Notes: generated from the sequence alone by a model not told the origin. A stretch of DNA of 64,000 bases from Bombus terrestris (GCF_910591885.1 NC_063269.1:7130001-7194000); one strand, 5' to 3'; positions 1 to 13,660 are shown, numbered from the stretch's first letter. Numbers and translations: made by a program.

Positions 1-3000
1 TGTTAAAATGAAAATGGTGTCACAAAATGTGCCTAGAATGTAACAACTGTTTAATTGACAGAGTGGCGAATATTTCAATAAAATACAGTTACGTACTATT
101 TCTCAGGTTCAAATAAATAAAATTAAGTAAGATCATATTTTTCGTAACATTTTGTTTGAATTTATGTAAATATACCTGTATGCATAGTAATATCATGTAT
201 TTATTGTCAATATTTTACATGTCAATATTTTCGAATATAATGCCTAACATAAGTCTAGTAATACTGCAACTATTTATTTACATAAATATTCTTTTGTTTT
301 TAGGTGAAACTTGTCCAAATTCTGTGTAGCTTTTTTGACTAGTTTATAGGTTTCATGAGCAAATCGAATTACATGATCAAATTATATGAATTACATGACT
401 ACGAAGTGGAATCAGATGTGGTGATCAGGCACGAGCAAGCAGTTCGTGTTAAACACGAAGGGTAATCAAATAACACGTTATTGGGTATGGCGATAAAATT
501 AAATACGAATTGGATTTCGCTCTCATGCGTCCACCAATAACGCTATTTCACGAACAAACACAGAATTTCGCCACTGGCTATGTCCCAAATCTGTTGCGAA
601 CTGTTGATCAAATTGAGTGGCAAACAAAATGTCACTTCCCTAAGATTTAAGAATTACAAATTATAAACCGATAAAAACAATATAATATTGTACGAAGAAA
701 ACAATTATTTGCATAATTATTTTCTTTAAAAACTTTCAAGAGCCAGAGTGGATAAATTGCTTAATGATAATAAATTACTTAAATGGCACGAAATAACACG
801 TACATCGTTGATTAAATAAACGTTACACGACGATCTCAGGTGCGCCTTTAAAAAAGACACGAACGAGCTTATTACACGATCCATTTTTCCTATGCTAGAT
901 TTAGACAAAAATAAACAATTACCTTTTGGCAATCGATCAGTGACACCTTTTCTTATTACATTTCACGATATAACGAGATATATTATTTTCTCATCTATTT
1001 TTTATAATTCGCTATCTTTTTCTATTAAGTTTCCCTATTTAAATCTTTTCAAACTGCGATAGTATGAAACTCAGAAAAACCGTATTTAGTTATGATCTAA
1101 CTTCTAACTTTAGCAAATACAGCTACATTTAATTTATATCGAACAATACCGCTGAGCGATCAAATTCTCTATTTATCCTAATTCCACTATTCTACTAAAT
1201 ACTAAGTTTCGCTATTTTTCGGCTTCCAGAAGCCCGACGTCTCCTCTTCGCCCTCTATTACCCGCGCAATAATAATTTCTCCACAAGCAACAACCTCCTT
1301 CCCTCTCCCCTCCTCGTATCTCCGTTAGAAAACGAGCATATCTACCTTGCCTCGTATGACGTTTTACAAACGTTTGCCGGGTAAAACGAGGCGGTGGAAT
1401 GCGAGATTCGACGAAATGGGACGAAATGGTAGGAAAGTGCGCGTCATCCGGCGAATAAATGCGTTCACGGTTCAGCGATACGGTGGGACGCGACCGCACG
1501 TCGCTGTGACGGTAGAGGCGATCGTTCAGCGGAAACAACGTCGGTCGACGGCGAACGCGAAAAAGCGCGAGGTCGTTTCGTTTGGTTGGTCGGCCTCAAA
1601 CAGCGAACGTACCCTCACGGACCACCGTACAACCGGTTGCCTGTTATAAATGAAAGCTCGTTGGGCCAGCCGGTTATCGTGAAACAGCCGCAAACAAATT
1701 GCGCTCGCGGTCGCATACTCGTGTCCGATCTCTTGTAATAAGGCATAATGCGACGCGATTATCAGCCGATAATTTGCACGCAATCCGTCTAGACACGGCT
1801 GACCGTCGATCGCGTGATTTTACGTACGAAATTCTCATTCGAACGTTCGTTTCCTCTTTGTGAATCGCGGGCTAATGCCTCACGACGTAATATTCGATAA
1901 TCGTTTTGCTTTTCTGCTATGATGTTGGTTTTGAGAAATTTCAAGCGTTTTTACTGTGATCTGTCGATGGATGTTGATATTTTCTTGTGTTCGGAGGAAA
2001 AGTAAAAGTTCCTTGTAGTTCATAGACTACAAGTAGCAGTTACTTTTTAGCATTTTAATTTAGATAATCATCAAAAGCTACCTTTTATTTAAGTAGAAGT
2101 CAGCGATGTTAAAGAGATTGGTAAAAATATGATGTAATTAAAAAATATTAATTTTTGAGTGTTCACGTTATGAGTAATCATTATAAACGATGAACATTGT
2201 TTTGGATTATTTATTATTATTATTACGGATGAAGGAAATTAGTTTTATAATACCGTTTATCAGTAACCGAAGAAGTTGTGGCCATTCGTAACAATTAATC
2301 GTAATGAAAATCATTGTTTCGCGTATTTTATTATACTATTTTATTATTGTTTATTTTCACATATATATATCCTGATAGATCTGAAATGCATCGACATAAA
2401 AATCTACATTTCTACGAGAAATAACTTCCTGCGAAAAGATAGTATTAAGGTCAACCTACTTGGAGCGGATGTTGTCTCGGCTCTTAATTCTTCGTTCCGT
2501 TTCCATAAACAATATCATTGATAGTAGCGATAGCAAGCTTTTTCAACAGCGACGAAAAATTTAGGTTAAGCTGAAAGCGGCACAGCAGCCAGCGACTCTG
2601 TAAATTCTACTGAGCTCGAATCCACGAGATTTCGAGCGGCCAAGATACGGCTGATAAACAAACAAGAACACGACCCAGTAACCCGGCCATTACCGGGTCG
2701 ATTTGCTTGTACGGCTGAACACTACAAAAGAGAACGCTACAATCGAATGAAATTAACGAACAGTGCTCCCGAATGATTCGATCCTTTTAAAATGTAATTA
2801 ACGTTAGAATTAGACGTAATTGATATTGGTACAATACCTAGCTCCAATCTAGAAATTAATTATAAAATAATTTCTTTTTTAGAAATAACTTACAAATTAT
2901 TCCTTAGTTTTATACGTAACATTATTTGTACGTTTCTTATTGAAATATCGAAAATATAGCAAATCTCAAGTAAATATATCTCCATCCTACAAACTTAGTT

Positions 3001-4999
3001 AATCAGAAAATGAAGTCAACAGGGATAAGTCGCAGATATCGAAGTATCGATTTCTATCAAATGCCGATACCACTGCCATTAAAATTTCATTCTCGATATC
3101 TTACGAATGATAAAACAAATACAACGAATAAAATATATTGAAAAGGCCTGTTCAATCCGTATCTATCGGACTATCCAATGAAAACAACTTGAACTAAACA
3201 ATTCCATCCCATCCGTCTCTCCCTATAAACCTCCGTCACAATGATACAAAACGGCCGATTAAGACGTCGTCGAGTACCATCGGTCAAAAATGATCGATAC
3301 GAGACATCTTACCATTTCTCCGCGCTTATATCCCGGTACAATAATTCGCTCCCATCCCGTGGCCTGGATGGGCGCGGTCCATTTACATTTCATTTCGGCA
3401 GGCGGTCGAAGGGTTATTTACATTTTCCTCGCGTTTGCCGGCCGCTGATCGCGCAGATCGAAGCGACGGCGCGATGAAGAGGGAAGAAGAATCGGCGGCG
3501 AAAGACAGAGAAATACGAGGAACCGCGGAGAAGGGTTCGCAATGGGCCAGGTTTGGTGGGAAGAGGTTCGTTGCAACGCAACGTTCCGATTTAATGGAGC
3601 GCAGCGAGTTGATAACGGGCAACGGGCCATTGCAAGATTTATTAACGTCTCGCGACGCCGGATAATGTCTCACCTATTCGCCGACCGGGGAAGCAGACTA
3701 TAGTCGGGCTGAATTATTCGCGGGACGGAAATTAAGGCTCGAGGCCGGCTGTCTTTTAATCTCCGACAAACGTTTCCTTCGTTTCGTGCCGCCTTCGCCG
3801 CTTTCGCCACGGTCTTCCACGGTCCTTTCGCCGGACCGACAGCCTGTCCGATCGATAGACCGTCAGGAAATTCAATGATACACAGGCTCTATGCACGCAC
3901 GAATCACGGAAGTTCTTTTTCGAGGGGATACACACGCTCGTTCTCCCGAATACGTTTAACGAACAAACAGTACGAACGATGGCGGTTGAAGAGCGTGGGT
4001 GTTTTGGTTGGAAGAATATCAAACTTGTTGAACCGGAGCGATATTGAGTGCTAAGTGTGTGTATGCGTGTGTGTGTGTGTGTGTGTGTATGGTTTTGATT
4101 GCAAGTATCGAGGATATCGTAGCGAGAGAACTCGAGTGAAGAAGCAAGTAATATGCGAATGGAACTTGTTGATTAGAATCATAGAAAATGGAGAAAATTG
4201 AGTTTTGCTCGAGAGAGATGGAATTAATAATATACGATGCGTTCTTTTTTCAATCGTTGAACTATCATCGTGTATAGTATTCGAGTACAGATTTTATAGT
4301 GTACATGTAAGTATCTTAAATTTGATCGGAAAATATATAAGAAAAATGTGAAATTCGTTTATCAGAAATTTTATTAGAGACTTGAGTAGAGTATACTTAA
4401 TTTGCATACGTATAGATTTCTCTCGACTCGTGGTATAAATAATTTTCGAAGTTGCTGCTCTAAACGTTTCGCTTATTTTTTAAATAGAGACACCTTTGTC
4501 CAGAATGGAGGCTAAATTAATTAATCATCCATTGTCGATTGGTCCGCTTTCTCTCGTTGTTACAAACTTTTATTTACCCAGTTTTTTCGCTGTTTCTATT
4601 ATTTCCGACTTTTTTGCGCTGTTTTACAAAAGAAACTTTTAACAAGTTCCGGCCATTTTCCAAGTTCTTCTACTCAAACCGAACGATAACCAACCGAACT
4701 AAAACAATGACAAAGAAACGAAACGTTGATTTTCCACTCCTCCCCTTCCTCGTTCCCCTTTTAATATTTCCGCGGCAGAATGAAAAGTTTGTTTGCTACA
4801 AAAGTTCCATCGTGAGTTGCTAAACTTTTTTCAAGAGAAGATGTAAAACTTGATCCTACTCCGTTGTTAAACTTTCTTCGGTTCTAGTGCATGAATATCG
4901 TAAACGATCGATAAACAATAAAAACTTTCATAATTATCATCATAACTATGTACAATATTATTGTACCAGTAAATCAATGAAAGAAATTAGAAAGATTAT
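1..4999. other. AT-rich non-coding stretch with two GC-rich blocks
   Basis: No exon is supported here. Two blocks are richer in G/C and CpG: about 1340-1830 and 3230-4000. Both have open frames on both strands but no recognisable protein and no convincing splice pairs, so they are better read as possible regulatory DNA or old sequence. A near-perfect short palindrome (TTCGTGTT A AACACGAA) lies near 440-456. If Neto continues to the left, this is intron or tail-exon territory. Confidence 0.4.
4054..4090. repeat. (GT)n microsatellite
   Basis: An interrupted GT dinucleotide run with one GTATGC interruption, flanked by unique AT-rich sequence. Likely length-polymorphic. Confidence 0.9.
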
Positions 5000-5502
5000 A
5001 TAGGGTGTCTCCAATTTAAATGGCAACATTTCGGCAGAGCGTAGAGAACCGATAAACTAAGAGAAAGTTCTTTGGAGATTCACTCGTTTTTGCTCTATTT
5101 TGCACAAAATCGCTACAGAAGAAACAAAAACGTTCTCGTTTTTCCATTTATTTTTTTACTCTTATCTATCGTTGCTGTCATCGATTTAACGAAGATACCG
5201 TTCAAAATGCTTGTGCAGCAATGCAATCATTACTTCTAACGATAATTGCAGTTGCGCGTTGCTTTGATGATATTTGACACACTGCAACTACGATTCGGCC
5301 TCACCTTCGTTAAACAGATGATAACAGGAATAAATAAATACGAACAAACGAGCGAAGAAACGAAAAATTTTTGTTTCCTTCCTCGCGATTTTCTTCAAAA
5401 TGGAATAGAAACGATGCAAATCTCCAAAGGATTCTTTTTCTTAATTAATCGGTTCCCTACACGTTCCTGAAGTTTTCACATTTAAATTCGGCATGCGCTG
5501 TA
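5000..5502. mobile_element. Foldback DNA element with long inverted arms, TA-flanked
   Basis: The left arm (about 5000-5193) is mirrored by the right arm (about 5304-5502). Shared words in inverted order include AATTTAAATG, AACCGAT, TTTGGAGATT, AAAATCGC, GAAACAAAAA and TTTAACGAAG. The arms are imperfect and about 180 bp each, around a loop of about 110 bp. The outer ends read TATAG.G on the left and TACAG.G on the right (reverse complement), so the TA duplication expected of Tc1/mariner-type insertion is present. No transposase frame is seen. Transcription through it would form a long hairpin RNA. Confidence 0.75.
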
Positions 5503-6466
5503 CATGTCCTCTACAATACGCGCTATTGATCAGAGGCTCGCGGAGATTTGCTAAAACAATTGCAACGTATTGCTGTCTCAGTTCTGCTTAGAATCCTCGA
5601 TTATTCGTCGTGTTCCTGACAAATCGCTGACAAACGAACATTGTAATGCGCGGCGACGAAGCAGACGAGTAGATGGAAGGAGTACGTTTCGAAAGGATTG
5701 GGAACAACGCGGCTAACGATATCACAAACTGAATGCACTGGCGCGGATACATCGCGATCGATCATTTAATGAAAACGTCGTCGTACGTTTTATTTCTCCG
5801 GGAACCTTCTGCACGGCCACCCCTTTATTCCGTTCTCCAGGTTCTTTAATTTCATTGCACGGCTTTCCTGACCCGGTAGTTCGCGGTGCCGACCCAAATA
5901 ACTGCATTCTCGGTAAATAAAGAGCCGAGGTTAGCACTGAAAATATGGCGATCGAGTTCGTTGATCACGTTCCTCCACGCTCTATCGTTGCGGTGTGGGT
6001 CAATGGTTACCTGCGCTGGTTAGTAAAGCTGAAACTTTCATTAAACGAACAAAGCTACTCCATTCGATCCATTGATCAAGGTTGCTGCGTGTGAAAGAAA
6101 ATCAAAGCGTCGAGGATTAAACAGGTTTTATTGGCAATTAAGCGTCCGAAGCTGACTCATTAATTTGGGATCAAAGTTTTATCGAAATTCTTCGTCGCGG
6201 TATAAAATGTAATTTCTATCTCTGGAAAAGTTCTTCGTGCTTGGTTCGCAAGTATAGCATAGTATTATTTCTTTATAAAGTATGCTATAGTATTTATGAA
6301 AATACCGAGGTATTATTAAATTTGTTATACCTTCATATTCCTTTCTTTCCACTTTATTTCCAAGCCAATGTCGCGGATTCCTTCATTTTCGTCACTTGCC
6401 TTATTCTCCATTTCAACTTCTCGTCTTGCATTAAGAAGCGTATATATGCACGTACATATCTCTATG
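5503..6466. other. Non-coding gap
   Basis: Ordinary AT-rich sequence with a mildly CpG-richer part at about 5620-6010. Minus-strand frames are open through 5722-5937, but their translation resembles no domain and has no good splice boundaries. Confidence 0.4.
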
Positions 6467-6684
6467 TATTAGGTTGTCCGAAAAGTTTCTTTCGTTTTAT
6501 AAGGAAATAACAGACGCACGATTTTTTTTGTTTTATATTAGTTTACTGAATTATTCGCGAACATAATAATAGAAATAGAACGAAATGGATGATACTTAAT
6601 TCAATGAAATTAATATAAAACAGAAATTGTTGTTCCTCTATCATCACCTTATGAAACGAAAGAAACTTTCCGGACAACCTAATA
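6467..6684. mobile_element. Mariner-type MITE, copy 1 (intact)
   Basis: Terminal inverted repeats start TTAGGTTGTCCGAAAAGTTT on the left. The right end is the inverse, with TTTCCGGACAACCTAA. TA is duplicated on both sides. The repeats extend inward through TTTCTTTCGTTTTATAAGG. There is no coding capacity. It shares sequence with the copies at 9797, 18330, 21381 and 38187. Confidence 0.92.
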
Positions 6685-6823
6685 TCTCGTTGAATTCTAC
6701 GTATTTTAGTTCTACGACTGAATAATAAAATACGAAAAATCTCATTCTGCTGTAACATTTCTTGCAAAGAAGCCTCAAAGTGTCCCTCGAAATCTTCACG
6801 TACGATTCAATTCAGACTACCTT

Positions 6824-6844
6824 GTTGTATATTTTATATACAAC
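6824..6844. other. Short perfect hairpin
   Basis: GTTGTATAT and its inverse ATATACAAC surround a TTT loop, giving a 9-bp stem. Shortly downstream of MITE copy 1. Function unknown. Confidence 0.5.
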
Positions 6845-6949
6845 GTTATTGCCATCGTTTACACACTTGTAATATATTGAATCAGACTCGTCGTTCAAGG
6901 ATTTAAACAAGTTCAAATTTATGCAATTAACTGCGGAAACTTCTAATGG

Positions 6950-7380
6950 AAACCTGTAATCGCATCTAGCGATAGATCGGGCACGATGGAATCGCGAACG
7001 TCGCGGTACACACGACTTCGTCGTAACTCTTTGCCAACAGGCACCGATCTTCGAATTAATGCCGATTGCTCGCTCGATACATATAACCGGTTAATATTTA
7101 CCGTCACGATATTCCCACCTCCGCGTGTGTACGTATCCGAGCGATCGCATATCACAGTGAAAAATGAATTTGCGGTCGATCATACGTTACGCTTAACTCC
7201 GTGCAATATGCATTACAATACACGACAATGCGTTATTAATTGCCACGAACTTAAAATGCACTGGCCAGTTCGGCCGTTATGTCGCGCCGTTTACGAAATG
7301 ATGCATGCCGCAGGTTCGCCGTAATAACCGCCGATTATTTACTCCGTGAAACACCGACACTCGCCATTTGCAATTTCAAT
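6950..7380. promoter_or_regulatory. Possible cis-regulatory block
   Basis: A GC-richer block with homeodomain-type words (GTTATTAATTG, ATTAATGCC), a repeated ATGCAT/TGCATT theme and CpG pairs. It ends at a poly-A/polypurine tract. Frames are open on both strands, but nothing protein-like is recognised. Calling it an enhancer is inference from composition and location within or beside a developmental gene. Confidence 0.2.
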
Positions 7381-7394
7381 CGATTCCGATGGTA

Positions 7395-7396
<2 letters not shown>

Positions 7397-7427
<31 letters not shown>

Positions 7428-7460
7428 AAGGAGAGAAGAAGAAAGAGAAAGAGAAAGAGT
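7397..7460. repeat. Poly-A run and polypurine tract
   Basis: Twenty-nine consecutive A (7397-7425) are followed by a GA-rich tract (GAAAGGAGAG, GAAAGAGAAAGAG). It could be a retroposon tail on the plus strand, but no recognisable body precedes it. Confidence 0.85.
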
Positions 7461-9796
7461 GGGTGACAATGAGATTTATAAGGCGGTGTAATTTTTTGTA
7501 AAATTGCAAGCATACGGTCGATGGTGGCTCGCCGATGGTATCGTTTCTATGGTTTCAATCGCATATTGCGGAATTTCATGAGAAAATAACGCTATTGACG
7601 CGTACATGTGTTTACGTCTATCAAGCGTAACCATGTATTTTGAACTGTATTTTATTGGTCTGTCTTCTAAAATAATGAATACAATATTTATGTATTTGAT
7701 CTCGATTATGTAGATGGAAGATCGTTTATTTTTTTGTTTTACTTTATCAATTCGACTGTAAGTTTTTGTGATCATGCAAATTTCTTTTCTTCCGCTTCGT
7801 ACCTTTTGTACATAAATTGTGTATAAATATCGATATTTCATACTGTACCCGTGTAGGTATAACGTTAACACGTTATACATCGTGCTGTAATAAAACAACG
7901 AAGCAGAGAAAAATATTTATGACAGGTTATTGCGAATTCACGAAACACAGCACGTTTAATATAAATATACGTACTATAGGTAATAATATGTGGAAATATA
8001 AGCAACGATCGACGAGTCTAAGAACGATGGTACGTTCTTGAAGCAAAACTCATGAATCGTAACTTATAATTTCGAAGATTATTAAAAGTCTATGAAAGGT
8101 AGTGCGTTTTGAAGATTTCATGCTCAAAATGTGTTTAAAGACTTTAGAGTTAAATTCTCGAATTATAAGTTTAATAACGGACAACATTAAATACTTTTCA
8201 AAGTGCGATTTGCTTCCAAGAAGAAAAAATACGACTTTTAGGGATAATTTATATCGAGCAATATTAAATTCTAATTATAATTCTTAATTTACTTATGTGA
8301 CACTAATAATATTTTCATAAAATACATTAAATATATAAATTTTATATGAATAGAATATTATTCAAAATCGTACTAGGTGATTTGAAAATTAAATATTTTA
8401 ATAACTTGAAGATCCATTATTATGAAAATAATTTTACGTCGTTAACAATAGTATTCAAAGTATCCAAAATTCTTCTTAAAGTTATGTGGTATTTGTTAGA
8501 AACCATTCAATATTTTGCTGATATTCGAAGCGTAAAGGTAATTAGCGATACACAATATATCGTTAGTCATTCAATATCGTCAATAATGACATTTTGAGCG
8601 CAGTGGGAATAAAATTAGCGAAAGCTTAGCGGATGCAGAAATATTTATAATCCATCAGGCAGTCTCTGTTCGCTTAACAATGGTTTAATGCATATAAATA
8701 CAGCAATAGGCAATCAAATGTGATTACGATAGCTATGCGTAATATGTTTCCAATGTCATGATAAGATTAGGTACAATCATGTCCGTTATAATCAGTATCA
8801 ATGAAAACAATATCGATACTGTATTAATAGAATTGTGATAATCGATGCACCAAATTATAGAATATTGGCATTCAATATTCCCATTGAATTAAATAGTCAT
8901 ATTACCATAATACTTTTTACAAAATTCTATTAATTTAACTGTCGAGCTGATTATCTTTTTCCTTTGTTTTCTACGCTTTTTGATAGATATTCATTTCGAG
9001 TTTATAAAAGCACAATTATAAAAGCACATCGGGTATATTTCAGTTAAGAAAAGAGAATGCAGAAATAATAAATAAATTTTCAAAAATCAAATCGACATCT
9101 ATAAGATTGACCTGTTTCGAACATTTTCTTTCAAACATTTTGTTATCTTTGAAAAGTATCCGAATTATATCAAAGTATAGCAAGTTGTCAGAACTACCGC
9201 AGTAAGACGTAGAACAATGAGACTTTAATTACCCCTTTGATTGATGCTCGATGTGATGAATCAGCTTGATACTTTCGTAATTTTTGTAAAACTTCATGCT
9301 CGCAATATGTTACGAGTTTATGCTATTACTACTTCCTTATCTTATTTCTTTCATTCATACTTTACTATTTCGCTGCTATATATTTCTACTACTTACTGCA
9401 ATCGTAAAAACGTAGAGAAAATAAAGTTACAACAATCAACCTACATAAATACCTGACTTTAATAAATTTGCTCACCTAGCTGCTAGATCGTTTAAAACGA
9501 TTACTGTTGGGTATTGCGTGCAGGGACAGATTCCTTTCTTTCCAATTGTCCTGGCAAAAATTTCCACTTTCATCGTATTACAACAACACACAATTTAGAA
9601 TGCCGTGCGTTTCATGTTTTATTCTGCCATCTGTTGTCTTTACAGCAAGTTGACTTAAATCGTGCGACAATAACGACGGCAATAAATTAATACATTTTCC
9701 TTTCCCTACTTACGCTTTCTCTAACTAAAACGTTTTTTACCAGACACAAAGTGTACAAAACACAGAATTATCGCAGAATTGTTCTTTATATGTGTA
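7461..9796. other. AT-rich non-coding gap
   Basis: Very AT-rich sequence with only chance-like frames (the longest is on the minus strand, 7476-7898, rich in Tyr/Ile/Lys). No exon, element or structured repeat is supported. Confidence 0.45.
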
Positions 9797-9997
9797 ACAA
9801 TTTCTTTCGTTTTATAAGGTGATAATAGACGAGCAACAACTTCTGTTTTATATTATCTTATTGAATTAGGTTGACCTATTCCGTTCTATTTCTATTATTA
9901 CGCTCGTGCATAATTCAATAAACTAATATAAAAGAAAAAACATCGCGTGTCTGTTATTTCCTTATAAAACGAAAGAAACTTTCCGGACAACCTAATA
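9797..9997. mobile_element. Mariner-type MITE, copy 2 (left end degraded)
   Basis: The right end is intact (GAAAGAAACTTTCCGGACAA then CCTAATA). The left end has lost the outermost TTAGGTTGTCCG and begins recognisably at TTTCTTTCGTTTTATAAGG. The middle shares TTCAATAAACTAATATAAAA with copy 3. Confidence 0.85.
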
Positions 9998-12722
9998 GTT
10001 GTTTGCAACTTATTCTTTTATTATCCCTCGGCTACTAATATTTTCCTCTTATTGGGCGTCACGCGGTCACCTTCCAAATAATACAGCCGCGTAGCATCAA
10101 TTTCACGTGATTCCACTGCTATTATTTGTCAGTCGCCTGGTATTTCACCAGTGGCGAAATAAAGAACGCTTTGTCGCGTCGGGAATCTATTAGACACGTA
10201 TCGCCGGCCATTTTACACGAACCCATAAAATATGTCCCCGTAATATATTACACGGCACACGTTGCTTTTCCCACTGCTGTAATTTCCGTTCGAAGGATAC
10301 GAGAAATAATAAATTTTGCCAAGAAACTCGCGAGGTTAATACAGAGATTACGAGAGGGCGAAAGAAACAGAGGAAGAAAAAAGTAAGCAGATAATCAAAA
10401 TACAAGGTAGAAAGCGCGGAGAGTGAATGTTCAAATTTATGATCGGTTGCAAACATATTTATCGCTCAGACGTTCGTTTGCTTTGTATTTGCACGCAACC
10501 GTAAGGATAAATTTTCAAGAAAGCAGCGGCGGTTTCTCGTTCGTCTGTGTTACCAAATGAAATACATGTTCTGGCGAATTCGTAGTCAAAGTAAATGGAG
10601 AACTGAAGCTCTGCAACCTCTTAAATTACCGCTTTTACAAAGTCAAGAAAAGATTTATTTCTCACCGAGATGACTTTAACTCTCGCTTCGCTTCAATTGC
10701 TTTCTCGTGGATCGTCGACTAATTTATCGTTTGGTTATCGAACGTAATATTTAAATTAAATGTGACTTATCATGATTTCGAAGAACGTCGATGCGATTCG
10801 TAATTTTCTGAAACGAAATTCAAATACGAGAATGGAAATCCTAGCGAAAATTGCTGAGAGAAGAAAGTTCCTGTACAATTACATTTTCCTTCTGAGATAT
10901 ACATTTGTTTTATTTGTTTTAAACCGCAAATTCGTATCTTTCGAATATAATATTTCCGTAGAATAAAGAAATCTAAATCATACGTCAGGTGTTTGTCTTA
11001 AACAGCAAATTGCACGCAAGTGTAGACGAATGTGGAAAATAGTTTAGTCGACGTTAACTAAAAAATAATCCATCGCGATGTTCCTATCAGGGAAAATGAA
11101 GCACTTTCTCGAAGTAACAATGAAACACAACGCGAGAACCTAATCTAATACGTACGACGGTTCTGTATTCTCAACTCAAGGAAACCTATTATTAAATGCT
11201 GTGTAGTGTAGCCTCAGGTGCACCAATTTCTGCACTGCATTACCAACTCCGTTGCACTAAATTCTAAAGCATACTACGACTGCAGAAGCGGAGTCGGGTA
11301 ATAAACAATTAGGAGAGACAAGGAAATGTAACTGAAACTACCAACCAAACTTATACGGGATCTAAGGGACCATGTAATTCTCAGAAGCGCAAATTGATTA
11401 ACTTCCTTGATGTAATTAGACCAGTTTAAGACGATTCGACGTTTCAATTAGAAATACATCGCTCGATTTATGTTTGACGTTTCGAAGAGATTTAGTTTCT
11501 TATCATTCGTGATGGTGATTTTGAGATCTCAAACGCCGCTTTCCAAGTCAGAGAATACCGTAGATAAAATTCATATACGTAAAATTGAAACTATAGCGCG
11601 GTGACAGGCATAGAAATAAGAAAAAACATAGAGACAAATATTTCATTTTGCTCGTTAATGACGACAAGCATTGTGTGTATTCTTCGATGAACATTTGATT
11701 TATGGAAAGCAATTTTGAAGTATCGCTTTTCATTTTGTCTCCATTATTATTTGTACACTCTCGTTTCCTCGACGATACTGTGAAAGAAATTCGATTAATG
11801 AAACTTGATCGAATAAATAACAGAAGATTAAAATATATATGCAAAAATGATCGACAGTCTCTATATTCCTTAATATTAAATATTATTATTTATTATCAAT
11901 GTTAAAGCATATTTTTCATTCACTCAATGTCAAATATATCGTAAATAAATAATAATAACTTTAGATTCGAAGGTAATTTAATTTTGGAATCGCACCCAAG
12001 ATAAATTACCGAAACAAAATGTATAATAGGTTCCCTTGATCCTTTCAATTTAGTCCTTTCATCGAAAAAATTAAATATTCCACGTGAATTACGAACAGCT
12101 TTCATGCGTGACCTTTCATCGAGTTTAGCTCCTCGTGCCTGATAAATTAATCTTGCGCCAAACTAATTAGTCGCCCCTTTGATGAATTAATACGGGATGC
12201 ACCATTAAAACTGTGCATGCTATTTCTGTATCACGTTCACCGTGTCGACTTATACACAGTTTACGAGCTACAAACGCGACCGTGCATCCTTCATTTATTG
12301 GCTCGACCCATCTCAAGGCATGTCTTAGAAGCTAATTAAACGTAATCTCGCTCAACCGATCAGAGATTAAATTAATACCCCAGAACGTGGTTCCATTCCT
12401 CCTCTTCCTTCCAATTATAATAAAAAAATAAAACTAGAATGGTACGTCGCAATGAAATAAAATTCCTTGATTTATATCTAATAAAATTAATAAAATTCTA
12501 ATTCCTTGATTTTTCTTCCAGGGGGAAATATGGTAAAAGAAGAATCGGTAAACTTTTGCAAATATCAAAAAGTCTGTGAAAGTTTAAATTCCGCAGATTT
12601 CCTCTGAAAAATTTGCACATCCATAAACAAAATTTTCTCGACTTAGGAGAAAGGATTTCTTCTCGCGGTTATTACAGTTTCCTACTTTGATCTAAAATTT
12701 GAGAATTAACAATGGTACTTAC
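9998..12722. other. Non-coding gap left of the candidate micro-exon
   Basis: A mildly GC-richer block at about 10030-10500 and a TTAATTA-rich block at about 12110-12370; otherwise AT-rich. No coding exon with paired splice sites could be supported, although Neto tail exons would be expected somewhere to the left of 13660. Confidence 0.35.
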
Positions 12723-12750
12723 GTGAATCGAGCGGAGCTAGGATGCTGGA
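12723..12750 (-). CDS. Possible Neto cytoplasmic micro-exon
   Basis: Weak candidate. On the minus strand a strong donor (TTCAC/GTAAGTACC) follows a plausible acceptor (CTTTGTTAG) by 28 nt. Entering in phase 1 from the TM exon, as required, it reads FQHPSSARFT with no stop and leaves phase 2. The Ser/Pro/His flavour resembles the tail sequence just upstream of it. A longer version starting after the CAG near 12840 is also open in the same frame, but its codons are AT-rich and unlike the other exons. Nothing here proves transcription. Confidence 0.25.
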
Positions 12751-13572
12751 CTAACAAAGTACGAGCACAGTAATGGCACAATGGAAAGGAAATAAGATTA
12801 CGTTTAAAAAACATAGAGACATTAGTATGCAATTTGCAAGCTGTAAGTATAGCGTAATAGATGGTTAAGAAATGTCGCGATACTTTTGTCGAGGAGTAAT
12901 ATATGGCTTTTCTTTCACACGACTCCCAACTACCAGGCAATTTATCAAATCTGATTCTTTACAGATCCTTCAAAACAGTAGCAACAACATGAAAGGTATA
13001 AAAATGGTTACTCAGCGGGAACAAAACAAACACAACCGTTTGCTAAATGATAAAGTAACCACGTAGTTTAATTCCAACGAGAAGAAAACTAAAAACCAAC
13101 TCAAAACAATTTATCCTTTTAAGTTTCACATTCGATTCCCGTTCCCCTTAAAATTCAATTTGCTCATAATCATATCAAATCTCGTATTCTTTATCTACAT
13201 TTTCGCGGAGTTCACCTTACTCAATTTTCTGCAATTCCTTAGATAAAGGGCATCTCGATTTACCCACCAGCAACTCGCGATTTTCTTGCTTTTCTAACAA
13301 ACGCAAACGAACTGGAACGAAAAACCTCGAAAAAAGAAAATACCCGAAAGCCTGGCCTCCGCCACCTGCGTTTTCAATTCTCTTGTAGTTTAGAGGATCG
13401 AGAAAATCGTTTTGGAGCTTGCCCAACCTCTCTTCTCGACGACTTTCCCGCACGACTCGTGAAACGTAGAGAATTTCATTGTCGAAGGGACGAAAAACTG
13501 AGAATGAAAGGGGAAAGGGTGAATAATCCAGCGGACTGCCTGATGGTCGAACGGAAGGGCGAATGCACATCG

Positions 13573-13605
13573 AGCAACGACCAAGCAACGACCAAGCAAC
13601 GACAC
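13573..13605. repeat. Three 11-bp tandem copies (AGCAACGACCA)
   Basis: Three near-identical 11-bp units lie immediately downstream of the Neto TM-exon donor, in the intron on the minus strand. Confidence 0.8.
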
Positions 13606-13660
13606 AAGAAGGAGAATGGGCCGCGTAGAGACGCGAACGAGTGTGCTTTTTGTGACTCAC

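Noticed and set aside
7476..7898. 140-codon minus-strand ORF
   Set aside because: Made of AT-rich codons (Tyr, Ile, Lys), no domain, no splice signals; expected by chance.
13217..13660. 147-codon minus-strand ORF beside the Neto TM exon
   Set aside because: It starts at the TM-exon donor in a different frame and reads intron sequence; translation is low in structure.
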